Positions 34,196 through 45,078 of a stretch of 64,000 bases of DNA are shown in pieces. The stretch is from Gyromitra esculenta (taxonomy: Eukaryota > Ascomycota > Pezizomycetes > Pezizales > Discinaceae). How positions within the stretch are numbered: the stretch's first letter is position 1; each line of letters starts with the position of its first letter. Location of the stretch: NCBI GenBank assembly GCA_038503075.1, contig JBCAML010000018.1:62001-126000 (forward strand), in the 5' to 3' direction. The notes below the pieces were generated by a model. It was not told where the DNA came from and ran no database searches. It saw only the letters and a program-made list of their open reading frames with translations. Both the position numbers and the translations under genes were made by a program.

Positions 34196-34582
34196 ATGTC
34201 AACAACAGCAGAGCAAAAAGAATTAATGAAACAAATTGATCAAGAATGGCTTGCCGAATTCTTCAAGGCTTTGTCTGCGTTTATCGTCAGCCTTAAGGAA
34301 ACTACTGCAGCACTTGTCATTCAGTTGGCCCCTGATTTTACAAATTTGACATATGAAGAGAGTGCTTTGTTGGAGCGCCATCATGAGCAAGTAATTGCGG
34401 AAAATGAGAAAAATATTATTCGCTATAGAATCCAGTTTTCACTGTGTGAAAGTCTAATGGATGGTGAACAAATAGAACAATATAAGTCTGACGTCGCAGA
34501 AATAGAGGTGGAGTGGAAAGGACTTTTGAAAGCAATGGCTGATGGTGGAAAGCCAAATGTGAGTTATAGAAAGCTTTTTTGA
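34196..34582 (+). CDS. Small helical protein, member A of a local pair
   Basis: Single exon, 128 aa. No known family recognised. It is a clear paralogue of the protein at 36945-37316: both begin MS-x-x-EQ, then LM-x-x-I, an EFF-x-AL hydrophobic stretch, LTYEE or ITYEE, HE-x-x-I-x-EN, a YR-x-QFSL box and an acidic EIEVEW/EIDAEW box before an LLKA end. Predicted to be a cytosolic helical bundle; no signal peptide, cysteines or membrane span. The gene keeps a TATA box and AC-rich leader like its paralogue, so both look transcribable. They face each other across the repeat block at 34918-36345. Confidence 0.72.
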   Translation: MSTTAEQKELMKQIDQEWLAEFFKALSAFIVSLKETTAALVIQLAPDFTNLTYEESALLERHHEQVIAENEKNIIRYRIQFSLCESLMDGEQIEQYKSDVAEIEVEWKGLLKAMADGGKPNVSYRKLF

Positions 34583-34917
34583 TGATATTAAAGTTCATTA
34601 AGATAGTATAGTAGAGGAATACATGGTGGAAGAAATCTAGTAAATTGTTCTTTTGTTTTTAGAATGAAAAGGGGTAGTGAAACTGGTTTTTATTGTTCAC
34701 TTCTAAAAGTTGATGGTGTTAGTTTAATAGCCCTTCGAGCTCGCGCTATTTCTTAAATTAGTTATTTCCTATAGTTTATAATTATTATATATATTAAATT
34801 ATTCATATTATTTCCTCCAGTAGTTTATTATACTTTGTGAAGGGTTTTAGCCAAGTTGGTGTAGATAGCATTACAATCAGGAGAAAAGTCGACTGGCAGA
34901 ACCTGAATTTCCAACGT

Positions 34918-36345
34918 TTGGACGCGCCCTAGCTTCTGGACGTATCAATACCAGCTCTGTACGCCCTGTACGTCCAACGTACTGGAGCACTGGACGCGCT
35001 GGAGTTCACACTTCACGGTCACGCTCCTGTCACGCTGTTCTGACGCTAATGAATATGTGCGATATCTTCAATTCCCTAGAACTACTACGCTATATACATA
35101 TATGGTACCCTGCGCTCTCCTGCGCTCTCCGCTCGCCCACCTGCTCTACTACTCCACAATTGAATAATATGTCAAAGGGGTGCCCGAGCAGGCGATATAG
35201 AGTTCGCTCGGGGGTCGATCCTGCTGCTGATCCTGCAGTCGAGCAGGCGCCATATAGAGCTCGCTTTCGGGGTCAATCTCGCTGTCAATCTCGCTGTCGA
35301 TCAGGCACCATATAGAGCTCGCTAGGGGGGTCAATCCTGCTATCGAATGGGGTCTATATGGGCGTCCTAGGGGGGCTGCTAGGGGGGTCGATCCTACTGT
35401 CGAACGGGGCCAATATGGGCATCCTAGGGAGGCTGCTAGGGGGGCCACTCGGGGGGACGATCCTGCTGTCGAGCGGGGTCAATATGGGCGTCCTAGGAAG
35501 CTGCTAGGGGGGTTGCTAGAGAGGTCGCTAGGGAGGTCAATCCTGCTGTCGAACGGAGTCAATATGGGCGTCCTAGGGGGTCTGCTACGGGGGCTGCTAG
35601 GGAGGTCGATCCTGCAGTCAAACGGGGTCAATGTGGGCGTCCTAGGGCAGCCGAGCATGCAGTATATGGGTCCCGCCCTATGGTAGTTGATCCTGCTGTC
35701 CAGCAGGCGGTATAGGAGGCGTCCGAGGCGGGGCGGTTGGGGGGAGGGGGGCAGGGACGCTGAAAGACAGCGACATACAACCTGGAGACCTGTTAGCGAA
35801 GTTTTTGGAGGTAGGAGCTGAAGGACAAGCGGGAGGTGGGGGGTGTGGCCCATATAAGAGAACTGCTGCGTGGGTGAGGTCATGGTGTTTGTGAAGGAAG
35901 CTGGCCCAAATATCCGAGGAAAGGGCTAGGGTTCCGACTTGGAAGAATCCGACTGAGGCAACTATTGGGCGTACGAGCGTATGGGCGTGGGTGTATGGGC
36001 GTATTGGGCGTATTGGGCGTGCTATTCGGGAGGAGGTTGAAGCAGAGTTATGGGCGTATGGGCGTATGGGCATGCTATTCGGGAGGAGGTTGAAGCAAAG
36101 GTTTGCGCGTATGGACGTACTGGACGTACTAGGGCATGTGAACGCAAGGGATTTGGGGCGTACTTACGTACCAGGCATTGATAGACGTACCAGGCGCAGA
36201 TGGACGTACGAGAGCTCCATGTTGGCAACGTACTAGACGTACCGGTGCAACCAAACGCATAAAACGCATATAGACGCACAGGTTTTTAGGAATGCGTCCG
36301 GACGCTTGCCCATGCGCGCACACGCAGACCGGTTTTTGCTGACGT
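34918..36345 (+). repeat. GTAC-rich repeat element, large copy
   Basis: Head (34918-35165) shares ordered blocks with 37895-38120 and 12095-12305: TGACGCTAATGAATAT, TCAATTCCCTAGAACTACTA, TATACATATATGGTACCCTG and CGCTCGCCCACCTGCTCT. A tandem G-rich array lies in the middle (35200-35720). The right third (35950-36345) has many TATGGGCGTA and GGACGTACTGGACGTAC motifs and ends with GCTTGCCCATGCGC, as does the copy ending at 38745. No protein is encoded. The mechanism of spread is unknown. Confidence 0.65.
35200..35720 (+). repeat. Minisatellite of about 70-bp units
   Basis: The motif TCGATCCTGCTGTCGAGCGG or close variants recurs about eight times at roughly 45-75 bp spacing. It is separated by GGTCAATATGGGCGTCCTAG and CTGCTAGGGGGG segments. 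Units vary in length and order. Only one or two units occur in the sister element at 37895-38745. Confidence 0.7.
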
Positions 36346-36944
36346 ATAGAGCTTCGCGCCCACCAGCTTTGCTTTAGAGCTTTCCCGCCAGGAAGCTTTG
36401 CTCCTGATTACTCGCTTCCAGGCGTCTAGCGCTACCCTAGCCCTGAGGACTTAGTGAAACAATGAATTTTGCAATGGTCATAAGTTCTTCACAGCTGTCC
36501 TTGTTTGGCCTTGTGTCACAATTGCGAATTTAATTATTTCCTATCTTGTTTAAGTTTAAGTTCATTAATAAAGTTCCGAGTTGACTGGGCGGGAACTACA
36601 GTCATTGCGTAGTAGAAATTATGCAATGTATTGCGAAATTATAAGGTAATGTATTGCATTAACTGAGCTGAAGATATCAACAACCTGGGATATGCTAGTA
36701 ATGTTCGAGAAAACTAAAAAGTAAAAGTGATTTCGATTATATAGCAGTTATAACTTATCAAATATAACTAATATTAGCGAAAGAACTTGTTTGACTAACT
36801 TTTCAGGCAGTGTCATCCGTCCCTTGAAAATAAAAAAATAAAAAACTATGGACCCTACCCATCTTAGGTACAAAAACCAAATTGCTAATTAAATTCCCAA
36901 CATAACATCCTTATAAAAAACAATAATATTTTGAGAAGTGCTAT

Positions 36945-37316
36945 TTATAGCTCAGATTTCGCGTCTTTTACATCATCCACCGCTTTCAGCAAGTTATCCC
37001 ACTCAGCATCTATTTCCGCTTCATATGCCTTATATTGTGCCATTTGGGCACTGTCCATAAGATGTTCCAGCAAAGAGAATTGCATTCTATATAGAAAGAT
37101 TTTACTCTCATTTTCTGAGATAATCTTCTCATGACTAATCTCAAGCAACTCGCCCTCTTCATACGTTATATTTGCGAAATCCAGGTCCAACTGACTGACT
37201 AGTGCTACAGTAATTGCCTTCAAGTTGGCAATAAACAAAGACAATGCTGTGAAGAATTCGTGAAGCTGTTGCTCAGCTATCTCTCTCATGAGTTGTTCTT
37301 GCTCTGCTATTGACAT
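36945..37316 (-). CDS. Small helical protein, member B of a local pair
   Basis: Single exon, 123 aa, paralogue of the 34196 gene (by eye roughly 40-50 percent identical with few gaps). Shared boxes are MREIAEQQLHEFFTALS against MKQIDQEWLAEFFKALS, FANITYEE against FTNLTYEE, and YRMQFSL against YRIQFSL. The last about ten residues differ. No recognised family. It is convergent to member A. The stop is followed by AT-rich DNA without an obvious terminator. Function unknown; both frames are intact although the surroundings are full of decayed sequence, which suggests selection or recent duplication. Confidence 0.72.
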   Translation of the reverse strand: MSIAEQEQLMREIAEQQLHEFFTALSLFIANLKAITVALVSQLDLDFANITYEEGELLEISHEKIISENESKIFLYRMQFSLLEHLMDSAQMAQYKAYEAEIDAEWDNLLKAVDDVKDAKSEL

Positions 37317-37458
37317 TGTGTATTTATTTTTGAGCGATGAGGTGAAGGTTTGGTGTTAGTAGGTGGGTGTTGATGGGCAACTTAAGTTTATTTTCAGTCA
37401 ATTTGAGTGTTGATGGCTAGTTTTTGATATGGAGTAGATTGATAGTCATTTAGGAGCT

Positions 37459-37467
37459 TTATTTATA
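37459..37467 (-). promoter_or_regulatory. TATA box of the 36945 gene
   Basis: TATAAATAA on the minus strand, 143 bp upstream of the ATG at 37316. The same nonamer stands before the paralogue. The leader shares a TCTACTCCATATC / TCTATTCCACATC segment and a TCAACACTCA segment. Confidence 0.65.
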
Positions 37468-37769
37468 GTAAGTTGAACCTGCGAGGCACATTCTATAGAT
37501 GCATTACACCCAAGATATTTCATGGCATTATATGGCGACAAACTGGCCCATCTACGCATCTGCTTAATGTGCTTGACAAGACAATACACTGATCGCGATC
37601 ATTAAAGCTAAAAAATATATCTATGTAAATCTATATGAAAGAGAGCAGCATTTTACATAAGGAAGAGTAGCGTGCTTCTATCGCTTCACTCTCTCAAAAC
37701 TGGCTGTGTGCCATCTCCATCAGCAAAAACTGGGGTCTGCGCTGAGTCGCACCTAGTACACTTTGTGAA

Positions 37770-37903
37770 CTGGACGTACCGGGCGAGGATTTATTTGAGG
37801 CAGTGCGTCCAGAGCAGACCCCAAAGTATTTTTCTGCGTGGGCGCACCCAACGTATACTCCACGCCTGACAAAGGCCAAAATCAATCCTCGCCTGGTACG
37901 TGC
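37770..37903. repeat. Foldback sequence at edge of repeat element
   Basis: Arms built on ACGTACCGGGCGAGGATT (left) and its inverted copy AATCCTCGCCTGGTACGT (right, one inserted base). A second inverted pair nearby, GGGGTCTGC near 37733 and GCAGACCCC near 37814, overlaps it. Confidence 0.6.
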
Positions 37904-38745
37904 AAGGTATAATCTTTTCTAGACGAGCTGGACGAGCTGGAGCCTAAATAGACGCAGTACGGTCACGCTCCAGTCGCGTTGTGTTTCTGATGCTAATGAA
38001 TATTCACGATATCGTCAATTCTCTAGAACTACTAAGCTATATACATATATGGTACCCTGCGCTCTCCGCTCTCCCCTGCGTTCTCCGCTCGCCCACCTGC
38101 TCTGCTGTCCCGCAGTCGAACAGGATGTTAAAGAGGCGCCCAAGCAGATGGTATAGAGCTTGCTAGGGAGGTCAATCCTGCTGTCGAGCAGGCGGTATAG
38201 GAGGTGCCCGAGGCAAGACCAGGGAACAGTTGAACGCCGGCGAAATACACGCTAGAGACCTAATAGCGAAGTTTTTTTTTCGAGAGAAGCGGAAGACCAA
38301 GCAGGAGGCGGGGTGTGTGGCTCATATAGGAAGTGCTGTAGAGACGGCGTGGGCGAGGTCATGGTGATCGAGGAGGGAAGCTGGCCTAAAGATCCGAGGA
38401 TGGGGCTAGGGTTCCGACTTGGAGGAATCCGCCCGAAGCAGGTACTGGACGTACTGGGCGCAGGGCGTGTATGGGCGTACTGCCGTGCAGGCGTGCGAGA
38501 TCCAGGGAAGATATGGGCGGCGCACTGACGTACCAGGACCAGATAGACATACAAGCGGACTGTATAAGCAACCACCAAGACGTGCCAGCGTGCTTAGCGC
38601 AAATGGACGCACCAATTCTCCATACCAGCAACGTCCTATGGGTATAACCGTACCTGGACGCATATAAACGCACGGAAATGGTGGAGTGCGCGCGGGCGCT
38701 TGCCCATGCGCCCACGCGCAGTCTGGTTTTTGTTGATGTCTGGAT
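37895..38745 (+). repeat. GTAC-rich repeat element, short copy
   Basis: Head and tail blocks match the element at 34918-36345 in the same order, but the minisatellite is nearly absent. The CGAAGTTTTT and GGCTAGGGTTCCGACTTGGA blocks (about 38265 and 38404) also occur in the larger copy (about 35799 and 35926). The tail has GGACGTACTGGGCG, TGGACGCA and GCTTGCCCATGCGCCCACGC. Confidence 0.65.
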
Positions 38746-40976
38746 TATTGACAATACCCTTTTATAGACTCCCAGGCGTACTCCAGCTTATTTTGTTCAC
38801 TAATTTCTTGTCCCAGTGCCTTTTACGAGGCCGCTCCCATATTCAGAAGCCATTTAGCACGCTGGCATCGGTGAAAGCCAAGGGAACTCTGGTGACCGGC
38901 GCACCCATAAAGCTCATCCCCAGTAGAAACTATGGCATCAGCTGAAGTTTAGCGCACTCGCACCGCCATAGCATTTATGCGTCCGCATCATCGATTGGCC
39001 ACGAGGCGTGACCTGCGCGTGTGGCAATAAAGGTCAGGAAACATCAGACTTGAGGCCCAAGGCTCAGGGCTCAGGGTTGTTATTGGTTCCCCCGAGTTCT
39101 CGGGGAAGATTGCAGCAGTTGGATTGGCTACAAAACTGCCGGTAGGCCCCGGTTTCTCTAACTTTTCTGTCATACGCTTTATCCCACATAGATGTGATCA
39201 TCACTGCATCCGCGATCTACGAGGTTGCATACAATACGGACCGTATTGCTTGGAAATGCCAGCTCGAGTCTACAGTTCTGCCGTATTCACCGCAGAAATC
39301 TATAATCAGCCTAGCATTCTCTTGGGATACCGTACATACTTTGCACCAATTCCTTCCTTTGTAATATTGTATGTAGCACATGCGCCCAAAGATAGGCTTG
39401 GCACTATGTTACCATGAGCGCCAAGCCACGAGTGATTTATCATGGTTATATTCATATCCAGCGTGCATGGATTGAAGACGACGACCGCATGGATTGAATT
39501 GGAAAATCAATATTCCGGAGAGCGCAGATTTTGAATCCAAGCCAAAGGTGACTGACCGGGAGACAGCGATAGTATGATCTCGGATCTGCGTACATCGCAA
39601 CGCAGAAGGGAGGCAGAACGGGCTTTACGTGTAGCGAAATCCGCGCAATCTGCTGTTGCCTGGATAGACGATGCAGACATAGCCACGGTGCAAGATGATC
39701 TCTTAGCGATATCTGCTCACGATGATTGCGTAAGAGCCCGCTTCACCGGGTCTCGGTGAAGATAAGTGGCTGACTAACCGCTGACCAACCATTGGTTGTG
39801 AGCCCTGCACGGGGTAGCCAGGATGAGAATCGAGAACAACTCTGGTAGCGAGTGACTTTTCATGTCTGGAAGATCACCCGTGATTATGTCTCTGCGCGAC
39901 GTTAGAGATATCGAGAATGGTAAATTTGCGGAGCCAGGCTTGAGTGTCATTCGAAAACTAGCTATCTATTGGAAAAGAGAAAGACTGTAGCCACATTCAC
40001 GCGCTTTCTGCGGATCAATGCATGCGAGTGATACTCGATGAACTTGCCCCAGTACATACTGCAGGGTGGGAGCAATGCTCTTAGAGCGTAGAAATCCATT
40101 AGTGTTTACGGTATACATTGTAGCCGAGGCATGTCCGCAACTCAGAGACCATCCCCAGTCGCTAAGGCTGAGCAGCCCGCGCGATGTTGCGACAAGGCAT
40201 CCCGCTGCTGTGGCTTGCCATCGACCGAGCGCCAAGCCTCGGGAGCAATGGTGTAACTGCAGCCACGACCGGAAGGAGCGGTGGACTCTCCCTTTCTACG
40301 CCATTCACTGGCTATAGTTGAGCCCCCAAGTATCTGCAGCCAGTCTGAAGCAAATCTCATCCTGCAGGCGAATAACAAACACGGCTGGACTGGGCCCGCA
40401 GCGGGATCTGCGCAGTTGGCTGAACTCACCCTGAGGCTCAATTCGCACCAGTACTCTAAATTGACATCAAGCCAGCCCCGGCGGGGGGTTCTGTTGTTTT
40501 CGCCGGTAACATCTCCCCTAATGGGGTTATGTTCTGCCGTCTCAATCGCCTGTAGTCCTCATTGAGAGGCATCGCTGTGTGGCATATATATCTGGGTGTC
40601 TGTGTCTTGTGAAGCGAGTGCGCTGTTGCAATTGGTGTTTTGGTCAAAGCACGCCATACAAGGCTGCGGAATTGAAAATCCAGTTTCCAACAAAAGCTAC
40701 ATTGGCCAGGGAACAAGGTGCGCCGCGAGAGTCTGATTTGCTAGGGAACCGATGTGAGTTTTCGAATGGGAGAAAACTAATATGTCTGTGGGCTTCCCAG
40801 ATCCTACCCCTCCTTGCCACCAAACATCTACAGTCCCTGCTCAGAAGCGGAATCTCTACACTAGCTGCAAGAAACGCCCGCCCAGACACAAGACCCTGCT
40901 TCTTGTTTGTCCCCCAGCTCCATCCCCAGCAGCTCACCCTCCATCACGACACGTTAGCCCCTGCATAGGACCCTGG
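38746..40976. other. Intergenic region, possible degraded coding traces
   Basis: GC content is higher than the flanks and short frames occur on both strands (for example 38988-39173 minus, 39574-39759 plus). None shows a recognisable family or a consistent exon chain. Confidence 0.4.
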
Positions 40977-41459
40977 ATGGCTCGCATCAGCATCCCCCTC
41001 CTGCCTGGCTACCGCATCACGGTGGTGCCCCATCCTCTGAGAAGGCTGTGGCCTCGACTGTCCCGCCTGCTGTTCGAAGCCACCGCGCTGGGCATCACCG
41101 CGTACTTCGTTGACCAGTACCGAAGAGTGCCGGAACATGTGCATTACCCTGGTATAATATCCATGCTCCTCGTCATCTTCATCCCGTCCACCCTGTGGGA
41201 CATAACTGCCATCGCCACAGATGTGGACTTGCGGAGTGACAATGTCTGGTTTTGCGCGACTCTTATCGATCTTACGTTCGTCCTGGTGATGTCCACGACC
41301 GCCTTCTGTGTTCCGGGGAGCGTGGAGTTGAGTAGGACCGGATATGCGAACCACGTGCTGTGGAAAACACTGCTGGCCCTGTCTGTGCTGATCGGGCCGT
41401 GGTTTTTTATCACCATGTTTTGGGGGACCTGCATTAGAGGAGGGTATCCCCCGGCGTGA
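40977..41459 (+). CDS. Small four-TM membrane protein
   Basis: Frame from ATG 40977 gives 160 aa. The same frame is open upstream to 40782, but that part is Pro/Thr-rich and unlike the rest, so the internal start is preferred. Four hydrophobic segments are visible: ATALGITAYFV, IISMLLVIFIPSTLW, FCATLIDLTFVLVMSTTAF and TLLALSVLIGPWFFITMFW. The N-terminus is basic (HPLRRLWPRLSR), suggesting it faces the cytosol. The layout resembles fungal MARVEL-like four-TM proteins, but I cannot confirm the family. Confidence 0.6.
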   Translation: MARISIPLLPGYRITVVPHPLRRLWPRLSRLLFEATALGITAYFVDQYRRVPEHVHYPGIISMLLVIFIPSTLWDITAIATDVDLRSDNVWFCATLIDLTFVLVMSTTAFCVPGSVELSRTGYANHVLWKTLLALSVLIGPWFFITMFWGTCIRGGYPPA

Positions 41460-41494
41460 GATTACCCCCCCCCAGTAGCTGGTAGATTAGCTGT

Positions 41495-41650
41495 TCGGGA
41501 GCGGACAGAATCGCGTGCTACTGCGGAGAATACGCGGGTTATGGCCATGGTGTAATGGGGACTTTCCGTACATACTGGTATTGGGAGTAGTTTAGTTTGT
41601 CATCAATCTTACGCGATATCTCTCGTACACCAGCTACTATGCCTCTACCC
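41495..41650 (+). repeat. Copia LTR relic
   Basis: Contains TGGGAGTAGTTTAGTTTGTC, TCATCAATCTTACGCGATAT and CTCGTACACCAGCTA in the same order as the LTR at 48278-48543 (GGGAATAGTTTAGTTCATTA, ATCATTCAGTATC, CTCACACCAGCCA). Degraded, without internal sequence. Confidence 0.5.
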
Positions 41651-44600
41651 CTTGCGCATGTTACTATTTTATTAATTTCCGTGGGGGGATATCAGCGAAT
41701 GAGCACGTCGCAAAATTGGAGGGTGATGAGTTTAAACCGTAGAGGGTTGAATCATATTTATTAGAAACTGAAGTCTTAGTAAGCTTAATACAAAGTCAAT
41801 TTCGAACATTCTCCCCTTGTGAATCGACACCTAAGCGCAGAGTAACTGTCTCCTCTCAACAACGTGATATATTCAATACTCAACAGCCGTCATCATGCAG
41901 GAACCCTCTGATCGACGGTGGCGTCTCTTCCGCGATTTGGCTTGTCCACAATACACCCCCGCCGAGTAAAGTGCAGATACTAATGCAGCAGCAAGTCAAG
42001 ATAAGGGGCTGGCTGCTATCTTGATTAAGATACCGATTTTCGTGCAGCTGTACCTGGGTCAAGGGTGAAGCATTGAGACCCCCAGAAAAGGGAGAACAGC
42101 GTCGTGAGGCTGTAAGTACCGATAGTTCACCCCATCCCAAGTATATGATTTGCCCGACCCATGGGATATCAGAACACCACAAATCAACAACTGAGACAAA
42201 CATAGTCTCCCTACATTCTTTACTGGTAGTCGAAGGCAATAATACCTAGCTAAGAGGTCTTCATCGATTCGTTTCACTCTTTCACAGCTACCGACTCAAT
42301 AACGGGGAGGTACTTGGAATTAACGAAGCCACACCCATTGAGTAAAGGAATCTGCCTCTCGGAGAAAATAACTAACCTCACGCTATCGGCTGCACACGAT
42401 ATCAATATGAATTCTACGAATCGTGTCAATTGCTCGAGGTCATGGGAACTACATAAAAGCTAAAAACACATCTCAAAGATTGTGCATGAGTTCGAAATAG
42501 CTGGTCTATGGTTCGTTAGAGAGACAAACAAAGAATAAACCAAGCCTGAAGATCGGTAAAGACTGTGCGTAGTAATCCTCGCATCCTTGACACTTATTTC
42601 CCTATTTGGCAGTTCTAACTAGACCTCCCACCAGTGGCAGGGTAGAGTAAATTTAATTGAGTTTGATTAAACACAGCCCGAACACCCCCTACAAAGCTGT
42701 GTTCGCTAAAATCAAAGAGTTTGAAATCGGGACTACCACACGGCTTTCTTGTTTAACTAACGTTTTAGAATAGGTTGCTTCTGCCTCCCGCGTTGAATAG
42801 TGGTTTCGGGACAGTTTCGTGGGTATGCTAGCCTGGATTTGGAAAAATTTAGTCATATATATGTGTGCTATTAGTACCCAGCAGTCCTTCCGCCAGACCG
42901 CCTTGTCAGAGAGACTGATGCCTAAATAGTACGACGATACAAATCCGCTCCTTGTTTACTCTACTAGTTTTTTCTCCTATAAGCAGGCACATTAGGGAAA
43001 CCAGACACTCTAATAGCCACGTGATGTAGCCCATCTAAAGAAACTATGAATAGCTGTGTATATCTTCAGCTGCGTCCCCCAGATTGGCGGTATAGAAGCT
43101 CACAGTGCTCTGACCTCATTCATGCAATCAATGGAGTATAATAGTTCTCAAAAACCCTACATTTAGTTCTTAGTGTTTGCAGCACAGTACAGACTCAATC
43201 ACGCCATTCCTCCAAAGCTTGGCAACAATAGTTATTTTGATTTCAAGCCTTCTCGTGTATCCCATACTCCTAATCCCATTACTTGCATTTCACGGGAAGG
43301 GTCTGTCGTAGGCTTCTACGGGTCTAGGTTTGAAATGTGACTTTTGGCGACTGAAGGGCGATTTTGACATTCATTCTCAACTAGCTTCTTTAACCAGCGC
43401 GCCGGTCTGGATTTTCGTATATGCATAATATAGAATATTAAAATTTGCCCATGCAGATACAGCGTGGCACGGGCGGATGGCGAACACGGTCGAATGACAC
43501 GGACTACCAAGAGGGTACAGGACTATAATAAGGGTACAAAAAGTCAGCACCATCTTAATAGTCCTTGCTAAGCCTTGGCCCCGTTCGCCATTCGACCGTG
43601 TTCGCCATCCGCCCGTGCCACGCTATGCCTCAACAACGGCATTTGCCAAAATTCAGCAAATTATAGACCCTTGTTGCGGATCTGTTTAGCGGCATGTATG
43701 AGACTCTGCCAAGGCTCGCTTATCTACATGCTTCTTTCAACCTCATCCCGAGTAAGCATTTCCGCAGCTACTTAGTCAGTTTATTCTCCCCCACCGAACC
43801 AGGCTTCCGTCTGGTGCCAACCACCTTTCACTATTACCTTCTGTGCTTGCGCTCTTCCTTCCGCGATGAATGCTAATTTAGTCGTCTTTATGATATATAT
43901 CCAGGACTGGAATACTGGATGGAAACTAACGCGCGAACTATTGTTGCATACAGACCATGACCAACGCTCGCATGGCTATCCAAAAGGCGATGTTGGAGTT
44001 TTGGGCCACGATCGAGTATTATTTGAGCTTAGGATTCCGAACGAGATACAAGGAAAGCAGGCAGTATATACACAAGAGATTGACCAATAGAAAGCTCCCA
44101 AACCCTGGGGTTTCCAGAGCCCGTCTGGTTATCAAAGATCTACAGGGACCGAGACCCTGAGACTTATTAGGGCGCAATATCAATAGCTTCAACAGACGAT
44201 GTCCTTATCAGAAAGTAGTCTTCAATAATAAAGAAGTTACAGGACCAAGTAGCTAAGTGGTTGCAATAGCCGAGCAATTAGTAATCTAAAAACCGAGTGA
44301 TAATTCGTGACAGTAATAAAACTCCGACCGCTCAACTAGGAAGACTAGGGCTGGTCTTAGGAGCTAACAATATTCCAGAATCCAGAGCAAAATGAGTTTA
44401 TATTATAAGGAAGATAGGATGAGCTGAAGACAGACCTATTTCTACGCGCTGGCAGTGTTTGTTTATGGCTTTAGCGGAAGTATTAGTGTACCTGGGAAAA
44501 TGTGTCTAGCATTGGGCCTGAATTTCCTTCCAGAACGGGCAATTTGGCAATTTGATGAAATATCAGCGAGACTAGGTAGTAGAATCTCTTTCTTTCGTCT

Positions 44601-45078
44601 ATTTTTCGAGCTGTACTAAAAATTATCGATCAAATTCCCCTCAATGCGAGATCCGGATTTGAGTATAACTAAACTAATGCTAAATTAAGATACATATAAG
44701 TCCAATCACCGATATGTGGCACGGGTACGGATTAGTTTAGGCTAATCATATCTCACCGAAAATTCCAAACTATTAACCAAATTTTGAAGATAACTCTTCC
44801 ATTAAGATATATTTACTGCTATTGCTCCTGAAGCAAATACCTCTCCTAATGGCTTCGTGAACTAAACTATATAAATAAGCTAAGCTTAATTGGGACTGCT
44901 TAAAGACAAACTCCTTTGGAATATACCTTATTTCCTCATAAAAGATCACAAGCCATGGCCCAAAACGCGGAAAATTTGGTAATGGATGCTGCGTATATCA
45001 GCCACATGAAGTATTTCTTGGAGTGTTGCTTTGCAGCCAAAGTCAGAGTTTTATAACAAAACCTACAAAACTTTATTA
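41651..45078. other. Intergenic region, no supported gene
   Basis: Mostly AT-rich. The foldback element at 43461-43624 is the only clear feature. Two overlapping short plus frames at 43866-44160 show no family signature. Confidence 0.45.
43461..43624. repeat. 164-bp foldback element with perfect 36-bp arms
   Basis: Arms 43461-43496 and 43589-43624 are perfect inverted copies (AGCGTGGCACGGGCGGATGG plus 16 further bases). The 92-bp centre has no coding frame. The arms are GC-rich and free of mismatches, unlike the decayed surroundings, which points to a recent origin. No clear target-site duplication was found. Confidence 0.85.

Noticed and set aside
43866..44160. Two overlapping plus frames of 67-74 codons
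   Set aside because: No domain, no conserved partner exon, surrounded by stops.
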